11,518 nucleotides of DNA from JAFDED01 sp964611635 (lineage in GTDB: Bacteria > Desulfobacterota > JAFDED01): assembly GCA_964611635.1 (NCBI GenBank), contig CAZTAS010000206.1, positions 1 through 11,518 on the forward strand, read 5' to 3'. Below the pieces are notes generated by a model, which saw only the letters and a list, made by a program, of their open reading frames with translations, searched no databases and had not been told where the DNA came from. The translations under genes were made by a program, and so were the position numbers. Of this stretch, positions 6,495 through 11,518 are shown piece by piece (the stretch's first letter is position 1; each line of letters starts with the position of its first letter).

Positions 6495-6947
6495 TTATGC
6501 CTTCAGTTCAGAAGTACAATAGGCACACCGCGTTGCCTTGATAGCTATCGATGAAAAACAATAGGGGCAATCCTTCTTTGTGGGCTCGGAAGGAGGGGCT
6601 TCCTCTCGCCGTTTAAGTTTGTTGATGCCGCGGATGAGAAAAAACACTGAGATGGATATGATGATAAAGCTAATGATCGTATTGAGGAATAGCCCGTAAC
6701 TGATAGTCACGGCACCGGCCTTATGCGCCTCAGCAAGGGAGCCATAAGGTCCAGCAGTCGTCCCCGATTTCAGGATTACGAAAAGATTTGAAAAATCAGT
6801 ATTTCCAATCAAAAGACCAATGGGCGGCATGATGACATCGGAGACCAATGATTTCACGATGACACCAAAGGCTGCCCCCATGATGATCCCGACAGCCATA
6901 TCCACCACATTGCCTCGCAAAGCAAATTTCTTGAATTCTTCAAACAT
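6495..6947 (-). CDS. mscL: Large-conductance mechanosensitive channel MscL with C-terminal zinc ribbon
   Basis: This inner-membrane channel opens under extreme membrane tension and releases solutes on hypo-osmotic shock. The N-terminus (FEEFKKFALRGNVVDMAVG) and the pore helix with GIIMGAAFG are diagnostic. TM1 spans about 15-45, a periplasmic loop about 46-80, and TM2 about 81-106, followed by the basic RGINKLKRREE segment. At 150 residues it is slightly longer than the usual 130-145. The tail carries Cys127-x2-Cys130 and Cys141-x2-Cys144, a zinc-ribbon-like knuckle in place of the usual helical bundle end. A good Shine-Dalgarno (GAGGAGAGG) stands just before ATG 6947. It begins 17 bp after the stop of the DUF4197 relic, so the two were probably one operon. 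Confidence 0.96.
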   Translation of the reverse strand: MFEEFKKFALRGNVVDMAVGIIMGAAFGVIVKSLVSDVIMPPIGLLIGNTDFSNLFVILKSGTTAGPYGSLAEAHKAGAVTISYGLFLNTIISFIIISISVFFLIRGINKLKRREEAPPSEPTKKDCPYCFSSIAIKATRCAYCTSELKA

Positions 6948-6963
6948 TTTCCTCTCCTCTCAT

Positions 6964-7231
6964 TTACCTTTTTCCGAAGACCTCTCTGAGAATCCTCAGC
7001 AAGCATAACAAAAAGGCCCTCGAGGGCTCCGGCAGTCACATAATCATCCAGATCGAGGCTCAAGTTTCCGGCAAAGGGAATACTGCAAAGTTTGGCGTCC
7101 GGCTCTTGATAGGATCGATTTACTCCAGCTTCAGCCATGGCCGTGTGAGCTAGGGGTTTGAACGCGTCGTGCAGGCGACCGGACTTTTTATCCTTAAAGT
7201 AGAGGGTGGCTGCATTGTCCGGGCCTTTGGT
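6964..7231 (-). pseudogene. DUF4197 family gene, 3' part only, with frameshift
   Basis: The minus strand encodes GPDNAATLYFKDK, GVNRSYQ, FAGNLSLDLDDYVT and ALEGLFVMLAE, the typical C-terminal half of DUF4197 proteins. These are exported proteins of unknown function in proteobacteria. Two defects are visible. The gene stops abruptly at about 7231, where RAYT copy 3 begins, so its N-terminal half and signal peptide are gone. Near 6994-7005 the frame shifts: the expected last residues ILREVFGKR and their TAA (6964-6966) are in another frame, and the dozen or so residues normally between MLAE and ILRE are missing. Followed 17 bp later by mscL. Confidence 0.75.
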
Positions 7232-7237
7232 AATTCC

Positions 7238-7459
7238 GGAAACAGCATACCTATTCTTTCTTTCGCCCCGGTTTCAGCCTTCGCAGCACCCGGCCGGTGT
7301 CTGTCTCCAAACGATCAATGAAATCCTCATTTCCAAGTGGCCTCCCCGTGCGATTGGCTTTATAGTTCTGCGCGCTTTTATGTGGGCGGCAAACGTGGTG
7401 CCGGGTAAGTCTTCCTGTCGCTTCGCGACCCAGACAATAAATTGTCTGGGCCACCCGCC
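7238..7459 (-). mobile_element. RAYT-type element, copy 3 (3' part only)
   Basis: The left end GGAAACAGCATACCTAT (7238-7254) matches copy 2. Next come the transposase C-terminal codons (NRTGRPLGNEDFIDRLE, then RRLKPGRK), then the double hairpin, ending at GGCCACCCGC, the same position where the hairpin insertion ends in copy 2. Nothing of the transposase N-terminus remains. It sits exactly between a DUF4197 gene without its 5' half and a toxin gene without its 3' half. Confidence 0.7.
7417..7450. repeat. Double hairpin (copy 3)
   Basis: GTCGC-TTC-GCGAC (7417-7429) overlaps by one base with CCCAGACAAT-AA-ATTGTCTGGG (7429-7450), here perfectly paired. It is the same structure as at 5445-5478. 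Confidence 0.8.
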
Positions 7460-7606
7460 ATATCTGAGCTTTTTAAGGTTGCCTATCTGCTGAAGACTTT
7501 GAGCCTGCTCAACAGATCCGATAATTTCCCTCACTCGATTTTTTAAAGCCGAGTCCTTTATCTGCTTCAGATCTCTGAGGAAGCTACTTTTAAAATCTAG
7601 TTTCAA
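7460..7606 (-). pseudogene. RelE/ParE-type toxin, N-terminal half, cut by RAYT copy 3
   Basis: From a TTG start at 7606 the first 49 residues (MKLDFKSSFLRDLKQIKDSA, then NRVREIIGSVEQAQSLQQ, NLKKLRY) match the start of RelE/ParE-superfamily toxins. These are usually about 85-95 residues and cleave mRNA at the ribosome or poison gyrase. The conserved C-terminal strands with the basic active-site residues (normally after NLKKL..) are absent. Instead the frame runs into hairpin and RAYT sequence and stops at 7274, giving a 110-residue chimera unlikely to be toxic. The toxin start lies 8 bp after the antitoxin stop, the normal antitoxin-first operon. Confidence 0.75.
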
Positions 7607-7614
7607 GTGGCACC

Positions 7615-7812
7615 TTACAGCGTCCGGAAAACTTCTTCTCTTGTTACCGATTCGCTTGACTCACCTTCCTCTATGGCTTTTGCGAGGGCAAAATCCTCTA
7701 TGGCTTCGGCCATAACATCATAGATGAGGTCTCTTCGCTCCTGAAGAACCTCAAGTACAGCCTCTTTGAATAGCTCCTTGATGCGCCCTTCATCGAGGGA
7801 TATCTCTGCCAT
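7615..7812 (-). CDS. Type II antitoxin partner of the RelE-like toxin
   Basis: The 65-residue acidic protein (IKELFKEAVLEVLQERRDLI, DVMAEAIEDFALAKAIEEGE, SVTREEVFRTL) resembles short antitoxins of RelE/ParE modules. These consist of a helical segment followed by an ALAKAIEEGE-type toxin-binding tail. ATG 7812 follows a strong Shine-Dalgarno (AGGAGG, five bases upstream). It is intact while its toxin is not, so any selective pressure to keep it as an addiction module should be gone. Position after attC 7875-7950, in the same orientation, makes it the head of an integron cassette. Such modules are common cassette cargo and usually carry their own promoter. Confidence 0.8.
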   Translation of the reverse strand: MAEISLDEGRIKELFKEAVLEVLQERRDLIYDVMAEAIEDFALAKAIEEGESSESVTREEVFRTL

Positions 7813-7846
7813 CTCTACCTCCTACTGCTGGTGAAGTACGATGATC

Positions 7847-7852
7847 ATTATA
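7847..7852 (-). promoter_or_regulatory. Possible -10 box of the toxin-antitoxin cassette
   Basis: Minus-strand TATAAT, 35 bp before the antitoxin ATG. No good -35 is found at 17 bp; a TTGAAG lies only 13 bp upstream. The palindrome ATGATCAT (7841-7848) overlaps it and could be an autoregulatory operator. Confidence 0.35.
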
Positions 7853-7874
7853 GTCCTTTTGCCTCCTTCAAGCC

Positions 7875-7950
7875 ACCTAACTAATGGCCAAGCTCAGCGG
7901 CGTGGAAGCCGCGCAGCTGGTTCCATGTCCTCTGCCGCGAGGGGTTAGGG
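7875..7950 (-). other. attC: attC recombination site A (after HEPN-like cassette gene)
   Basis: On the minus strand the site runs from R'' CCCTAAC (7944-7950) to R' GTTAGGT (7875-7881), 76 bp. It begins 4 bp after the stop of the 7955-8545 gene. The interior folds imperfectly: CCAGCTGCGCGGC pairs with GCCGCTGAGCTTGG, leaving an unpaired base as attC stems do, with a TTCCAC loop. Confidence 0.75.
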
Positions 7951-7954
7951 ATTA

Positions 7955-8545
7955 TCATTTCTTTAAAATCTTCTCCGAATGGAGTTGGCCAACCATGGTT
8001 ACCGCGTGATTGTTTTTCGGATGATTGATGTCCATGCAAATAGCTAAGAGTATATCAATTACATTGCTGAAACTGCGCTTTAATTCCCAGAAGTTAATTC
8101 TATATGCTGCTTCCTTGCCATCGTCAGATAACTTCTCAATCAAGGGACTGCTAGCTTGGTTTGTGATCTCAAACGTAAATTTGGTCCCACATCTATAACT
8201 GCTACTAACCGTTGAGAGACTTACGGAGTGCACGAGAGCACACCGAAACTGATAAAGTGCTTCGGCGTTATCTATATCCAATGCACACAGGTCTTTTACT
8301 GTTTCGACAAACCTTTGCCTGGAACCTTTTTGTGAAGAGTAAACTTTGGACAAGTAATCGACTCCTGCAAGCATACCCATCATTGCCAACATTGCGTGAG
8401 CCGATGCGTCGCCGGTGAAGTCATCCTCTATGCCGTAAAGCTTCTCAAGATCACGTCTTAGATGAAACAAGATTCCGTCGCCTTGGTCAGAAGGAGACTC
8501 GCTTGGTGACTTAAAAAAACTCTCTATAGGACCTATAAAGATCAC
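7955..8545 (-). CDS. HEPN-like protein, integron cassette cargo
   Basis: The 196-residue cytoplasmic protein has no signal peptide or membrane segment. After a charged N-terminus the helical core holds HAMLAMMGMLAGVDYLSK (50-67), RFVETVKDL and the segment EALYQFRCALVHSVSL. In this, Arg101-x4-His106 fits the R-x4-6-H motif of HEPN domains, which form the active site of HEPN RNases. The surrounding pattern (LYQFR..LVHS) recalls the HEPN group named after the pEK499 p136 protein, from memory. HEPN proteins act in toxin-antitoxin, abortive-infection and RNA-processing systems. No nucleotidyltransferase partner is adjacent, so the role here is open. A GTG start at 8545 lies 12 bp inside the cassette boundary and the attC follows directly after the stop. 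Confidence 0.65.
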   Translation of the reverse strand: MIFIGPIESFFKSPSESPSDQGDGILFHLRRDLEKLYGIEDDFTGDASAHAMLAMMGMLAGVDYLSKVYSSQKGSRQRFVETVKDLCALDIDNAEALYQFRCALVHSVSLSTVSSSYRCGTKFTFEITNQASSPLIEKLSDDGKEAAYRINFWELKRSFSNVIDILLAICMDINHPKNNHAVTMVGQLHSEKILKK

Positions 8546-8556
8546 TTTCTTATGAT

Positions 8557-8621
8557 CCCTAACGCCCGAGCTGAGGGGTGCGCGATTAATTCGCGCGTTC
8601 CTCCCCAGCGAAATGTTAGGC
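8557..8621 (-). other. attC: attC recombination site B
   Basis: R'' GCCTAAC (8615-8621) and R' GTTAGGG (8557-8563) bound 65 bp. L''-like CGCTGGGG pairs with CCCCTCAGC, leaving one base bulged. The apex is a perfect GCGCGA-ATTAA-TCGCGC hairpin (8580-8596). The ending CTCAGCTCGGGCGTTAG is typical of attC sites. This is the clearest of the four. Confidence 0.88.
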
Positions 8622-8641
8622 TTTGAATATAAACTTCCTCC

Positions 8642-9010
8642 CTAAAGGCCGCACCACAAAACTACCGCTCCAAAGGCAGCCGCCACAAGAGCCCACAGCC
8701 GAAGAATTACGTCCGACCTCTCCAACCACCAATTAACCAACCTCTCGATTCGGGCAGATCCCATTAGCGGTATTGCAGCACCCGCCAAAATGAACATGAT
8801 GCCGAACGCCAGCACAAGAGATGGAGCACGGGTTTCTGAAGCCGCCACCACAAACAATATCCCAACCAGGATTCTTATTACCGCTGCGAAGCGCCACCAT
8901 TGCTTCTGAAGAAATATGTGCAGGACTCTTTTGAGCTTCGCTGGTGATATTAGTATAGCGATGCTTATTCCGAGGATGAAAAGGCCAACTATTACGACTA
9001 CTACAGACAT
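8642..9010 (-). CDS. Small four-helix membrane protein, integron cassette cargo
   Basis: The 122 residues contain four hydrophobic helices (about 2-22, 41-58, 63-84 and 102-121) separated by short basic loops (SPAKLKR, RIERLVNWWLERSD). I recall similar cassette-encoded hypothetical proteins but know no function. It is likely an inner-membrane protein. ATG 9010 follows the attC at 9042-9106 by about 30 bp, without a clear Shine-Dalgarno. The stop is 21 bp before attC B. It may depend on transcription from upstream cassettes. Confidence 0.75.
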   Translation of the reverse strand: MSVVVVIVGLFILGISIAILISPAKLKRVLHIFLQKQWWRFAAVIRILVGILFVVAASETRAPSLVLAFGIMFILAGAAIPLMGSARIERLVNWWLERSDVILRLWALVAAAFGAVVLWCGL

Positions 9011-9041
9011 GTATTCACATCATATGTCATGAGAAGTGGCA

Positions 9042-9106
9042 ACTTAACGTTCGAATTAAGCGGTGCGGTTTATCGCGTCCGAGTTCAAGAGGTGGATAGG
9101 TTGAAA
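9042..9106 (-). other. attC: attC-like recombination site C (weaker)
   Basis: R' GTTAAGT (9042-9048) is a good core site and its surroundings (TTCGAACGTTAAGTTG) match site D. The R'' partner TTTCAAC (9100-9106) pairs poorly with it, and the stem TTGAACTCGGACGCG against CGCTTAATTCGAA is irregular. Position, 6 bp after the stop of the DUF3800 gene and before the next gene, supports the call. Confidence 0.6.
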
Positions 9107-9112
9107 TATCTA

Positions 9113-9946
9113 TCAGTCCTTTTGTTGTAAGACCATCCATCTATGCTTGGACCGTAAAGGCATTTTGGCCACCCCAAATCCTGCAAAAACGCCATTATGA
9201 TCCTGATAAAAACGAGGTAACATTAAATCAAAATACTGATAAACTGGCAACTCCTTGCTTGAAGGATCATCCCAAATATGGCCGAAGTCACGGGATTGCC
9301 TGAATGTATTGTACGCTGCAAGGTCTGCAATCTGAAGCAATGGCTCAGTTGCCGAATTAGAGAAGGCAAGTGAATCCCCTATATTAGGAAAACTCGTATT
9401 TGTATATTGACAGCCCTTAACCTTTAGTCTGCAGTGGTGTTTATCTAAGAGATCCTGCCACTGCCTTCCCTTTAAAGTAGTACCTGAAACCTTATCGAAA
9501 GTAATAGCACCTTGTGAGTGTCTAGGAGCTAGAAACTTTTGATAACGTTGAAGGAATACTTGGTAGCCTAAGGAGCTTGGATTGTGAGGGTTCACATACT
9601 GTTCGACCATCTGTTCTTTATCTATCACACCTGCTATTACAACTAGGTCTGTAGCCAAAAGCCAATTGTAAATTGCTTCAACAAATTCATCTAACATCTT
9701 GTCTGAAATACCATAAACATCAAGGTATTTCGCCTTTCGCTTTTCGGGGCGACGCAACCAATGGGACTTAATTTCTACACCTGGTTCTCCAAAGAAGGCA
9801 CGCTTTATCCCTTTTAGTTCATACGAATAGCCCTTATATTTTTTACTATGTGATATTGCCCCTGCCACTACAAAATAACGGTCCGTACCGCGTCCATATC
9901 GCCTTTGACCGCTCTCATCGAGAAAAGCGTGATATCTTGTTATCAT
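9113..9946 (-). CDS. DUF3800 domain protein, integron cassette cargo
   Basis: The 277-residue protein has the hallmarks of DUF3800. These are an N-terminal FLDESG (Asp10, Glu11) on the first strand, FVVAGA on the second, a central TFDKVSG (Asp151), and the C-terminal SNSATEPLLQIADLAAY with Asp208. The family is thought to have an RNase H-like fold. The conserved acids suggest a metal-dependent nuclease, but its biochemical activity is largely uncharacterised. It is common on mobile elements and near defence genes. Family length is about 200-300. ATG 9946 lies 14 bp inside the cassette, after attC D, with no clear ribosome site. No signal peptide, so it is cytoplasmic. Confidence 0.8.
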   Translation of the reverse strand: MITRYHAFLDESGQRRYGRGTDRYFVVAGAISHSKKYKGYSYELKGIKRAFFGEPGVEIKSHWLRRPEKRKAKYLDVYGISDKMLDEFVEAIYNWLLATDLVVIAGVIDKEQMVEQYVNPHNPSSLGYQVFLQRYQKFLAPRHSQGAITFDKVSGTTLKGRQWQDLLDKHHCRLKVKGCQYTNTSFPNIGDSLAFSNSATEPLLQIADLAAYNTFRQSRDFGHIWDDPSSKELPVYQYFDLMLPRFYQDHNGVFAGFGVAKMPLRSKHRWMVLQQKD

Positions 9947-9959
9947 TGTGCAGTCATCA

Positions 9960-10023
9960 ACTTAACATTCGAGCTAACATGCGCACTATTAATCATGCGT
10001 CATTGTTGAGCTAGAAGTTAGGC
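9960..10023 (-). other. attC: attC recombination site D
   Basis: R'' GCCTAAC (10017-10023) and R' GTTAAGT (9960-9966) bound 64 bp. AGCTCAACAATGACGCA pairs with TGCGCATGTTAGCT with three unpaired bases on one side only, the asymmetry that lets the integrase choose the bottom strand. A second GTCTAAC stands just outside (10024-10030). Confidence 0.85.
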
Positions 10024-10035
10024 GTTAGACTATCA

Positions 10036-10200
10036 TTAAATAGAGGATAATAACATTGAAACTGCCAGCATCAATAGCCCCAAATAAAATAGCAAAGGAA
10101 AATATAAGATTGGTGTTTTTAACTTCCACGACTCTGAAATCCACCAAACCAGTTTACTAAGACCCCTCTCTTTACAAGCAATTGAAATTTCATCAGTAGC
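10036..10200 (-). pseudogene. Truncated membrane-protein cassette gene (C-terminal 54 residues)
   Basis: A minus-strand frame without a start (DEISIACKERGLSKLVWW, SESWKLKTP) ends in a hydrophobic helix (ILYFPLLFYLGLLMLAVSML) and a TAA at 10036-10038, 6 bp before the R''-like repeats of attC D. This is the normal place of a cassette gene relative to its attC. Its 5' part is replaced by RAYT copy 4, whose AATTCCGG edge begins at 10201. The function of the original protein is unknown. Confidence 0.6.
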
Positions 10201-10348
10201 AATTCCGGCAATTCCGGGGACAGCATGCCTATTATTACTTTTGCCTCGCCTTTCGCCACGGTTTCTGCCTTCGCAGGATTAGGTTGGGCTATGCCCACCG
10301 CACTTTCTGTTAATTAACGGATCATTGATGGTGGGCATAGCACACCCT
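10201..10348 (-). mobile_element. RAYT-type element, copy 4 (end fragment) with long inverted repeat
   Basis: Two AATTCCGG units, the end motif GGGGACAGCATGCCTAT (10216-10232) and a degenerate copy of the transposase C-terminal codons (about 10245-10277) identify the family. They run into an 18-bp inverted repeat, GGTTGGGCTATGCCCACC (10282-10299) against 10330-10347, 16 of 18 paired, around a 30-nt loop. The right arm with TTAACGGATCATTGAT is shared with copy 1 (about 50-90). It ends just before the stop of the DUF2806 gene and may also slow its transcription. Confidence 0.6.
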
Positions 10349-10349
10349 T

Positions 10350-11216
10350 CTACTTTGGCCTTGGATATGGCGAAGCAATGGCCAGTCCCTGCTTCACCCA
10401 TATTTCTATCACGTAATCTTGAAACCCATCTACCGGCTTGGAGCCGCATATTGTGGATAGTTGCTTACCAGTCTTGGTCAAAAGAACCTTGCCAGTGCCC
10501 AATTCGTTATTCTCTGTGTTTTTGAATTCAATAATCAACGGGCTTCCGTAATAATGGATAATAGCATTTTTTCTGAATGCCACTCTCTTAAAACCTGAAA
10601 TAGAGTTGAAGCTCACAAGACCAATATCATCCAGATGTGTCAATGACGAGAAGTTGATCCCTTGGTCATTGTAAATCGATGCTTGTACGTCGTAGATCAA
10701 GGGTATCACATCTTCAAGAAACCACGCAAATCCACAAAGCATAGTGAAAAGGTGTGCTTCTATTTTATCGAGTGAACCAAGGAAGTTAACAGTTCGCTTC
10801 GAGTATGTGCCTGGAGAGTTCGCTTCACCTGCAAGAACCTTGGCCCACAATGATTGCATTTCTTCATCTGATACAATCCGGCACTTGTCGAAAAAGTTGG
10901 TTATCCAGTCATCCTCCATATTTTGAGGGGCAGACGAATCTTCCAGTTGTGGAATAGCCTTCTGAGTGATTTGTTCGATGTTATCCTGCTTCTTCGCTTC
11001 TTCTGCGACAAAGCGGATAAGTGATCGACGTTGAAGATCAGTTACTTCAATATGCGCCTGGGCTTTGATGATCTCGGCTTCAGCCTCAGCTTTAGCAACT
11101 CGCCTAATCTGATAAGGTTTGAAGTATCCGCCAACTGCTTCCGATATCTTTTCAATCAAAACCGTTGCCGGTTTCGAAATGTCTCCAATGTTAATTATGG
11201 AATTCCCATCAGTCAT
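10350..11216 (-). CDS. DUF2806 family protein
   Basis: The 288-residue protein matches DUF2806 as I remember it. It has an N-terminal segment (IINIGDISKPATVLIEKI), a basic/alanine-rich helix likely to be a coiled coil (about 36-65), and the most conserved block DDWITNFFDKCRIVSDEEMQ followed by LWAKVLAGEA (about 102-132) and GTYSKRTVNFL. The C-terminal part ends in a strand pattern around VLLTKTGKQL. No catalytic motif or membrane helix is visible and the function is unknown. It lies in variable regions in many genomes. ATG 11216 has GAGG seven bases upstream. A strong promoter precedes it, so it is transcribed on its own. No attC follows it, so cassette membership is unproven. Confidence 0.75.
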   Translation of the reverse strand: MTDGNSIINIGDISKPATVLIEKISEAVGGYFKPYQIRRVAKAEAEAEIIKAQAHIEVTDLQRRSLIRFVAEEAKKQDNIEQITQKAIPQLEDSSAPQNMEDDWITNFFDKCRIVSDEEMQSLWAKVLAGEANSPGTYSKRTVNFLGSLDKIEAHLFTMLCGFAWFLEDVIPLIYDVQASIYNDQGINFSSLTHLDDIGLVSFNSISGFKRVAFRKNAIIHYYGSPLIIEFKNTENNELGTGKVLLTKTGKQLSTICGSKPVDGFQDYVIEIWVKQGLAIASPYPRPK

Positions 11217-11281
11217 TTCATATCCTCACAGAACATTCTTTTTATATTATTGCAAGGATTACCAATTAATTTATACCAAAA

Positions 11282-11310
11282 TTTATACCAAAAAAACCAT
11301 TTCTTGTCAA
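11282..11310 (-). promoter_or_regulatory. Sigma-70 promoter of the DUF2806 gene
   Basis: Minus-strand TTGACA (11305-11310), a 17-bp spacer and TATAAA (11282-11287) make a near-consensus promoter about 65 bp before the start codon. The 10-mer AATTTATACC is directly repeated (11268-11277 and 11280-11289) over and after the -10 box and could be an operator. Confidence 0.8.
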
Positions 11311-11374
11311 TTAAATTTAAGAAAATATTGACAAAAGCTGATTTTTTGCAAAATAAGATTTAAGTAAACTACTA

Positions 11375-11499
11375 TCGCCTAAAGGCGAAAGCTTTACAAG
11401 GAATGCCTTTAAAATATTGGCTTGCGGTATCGTGAATGCTATGGCTGCATCAGTGTAATACGGTACCGCAAGCATACTAAAGTCTTCGCCTAAAGGCGA
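11375..11499. repeat. Nested palindromes at the right edge
   Basis: TCGCCTAAAGGCGA, itself a hairpin, occurs at 11375-11388 and again at 11486-11499. Between them GCTTGCGGTA (11420-11429) is exactly inverted at 11464-11473, with a further ATGC/GCAT pairing inside. This may be a MITE-like or REP-type unit. Confidence 0.55.
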
Positions 11500-11518
11500 G
11501 GGTTTTTCTCCCATTCCC

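Noticed and set aside
7274..7459. The C-terminal half of the 110-codon toxin frame as a genuine new domain.
   Set aside because: It is the antisense-frame reading of RAYT codons and the double hairpin, shared in DNA with copy 2.
11317..11514. 65-codon minus-strand frame (PSPLGEDFSML and so on).
   Set aside because: Its codons run through both copies of the 14-bp palindrome and its end overlaps the promoter side of the DUF2806 gene. No ribosome site or family is recognised.
1..11518. CRISPR array.
   Set aside because: No regularly spaced identical repeats of 24-40 bp with unique spacers. The only regular repeats are the Ig-coding units and the mobile-element ends.

Overview
The window reads as an accessory, repeat-rich region of a Gram-negative chromosome. 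The best guess is a Desulfobacterota (deltaproteobacterial-type) or related environmental genome. This rests on the REP-associated tyrosine transposase (RAYT) relics, the recurring GGGGACAGCATAC end motif, the GTCATTGCGAGC interspersed repeat, the DUF4197 relic and the integron cassettes. No taxonomic marker is present, so the assignment is inference. All confidently called genes lie on the minus strand.

Layout. At 31-321 is a deleted RAYT element, then a hairpin and a strong bidirectional terminator (438-474). A large exported Ig-repeat surface protein runs 3237->535. It has a signal peptide, five tandem Ig-like repeats, two InlB-B-like repeats and an unrecognised C-terminal domain, and is cut once by an in-frame TAG at 3007-3009. 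The stretch 3238-4372 has no convincing gene but holds a 205-bp MITE-like unit (3740-3944). RNase HI (4873->4373) follows, then an unrecognised coding relic (4903-5094) and AATTCC-rich repeats. The longest RAYT element (5142-6099) has its transposase split by an inserted double hairpin. A decayed group II intron domain V candidate (6135-6167) lies just outside it. Next is mscL, with a zinc-ribbon tail, behind a broken DUF4197 gene.

From about 7.46 to 10.2 kb is an array of integron gene cassettes, all on the minus strand. It comprises a toxin-antitoxin cassette whose toxin is cut by a RAYT remnant, a HEPN-like protein, a small four-helix membrane protein, a DUF3800 protein, and the tail of a fifth truncated membrane-protein cassette. 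Four attC-like sites (7875-7950, 8557-8621, 9042-9106, 9960-10023) separate them in the expected gene-then-attC order. No integrase is in the window. By orientation, intI and attI would lie to the right if they exist; otherwise this is an attC cluster lacking an integrase (CALIN). A fourth RAYT remnant with a large inverted repeat (10216-10348) separates the array from a DUF2806 gene (11216->10350), which has a near-consensus promoter. The right edge holds nested palindromes of unknown nature.

How it fits together. Two mobile systems dominate: the cassette array, which collects stress and defence-type genes, and the RAYT/REP family, which has broken several of them. RAYT remnants sit at the breakpoints of DUF4197, the toxin and the fifth cassette gene. 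The most noteworthy items are the integrase-less cassette array with HEPN and DUF3800 cargo, the nested hairpin inside the RAYT element, and the lone amber codon in the Ig protein.
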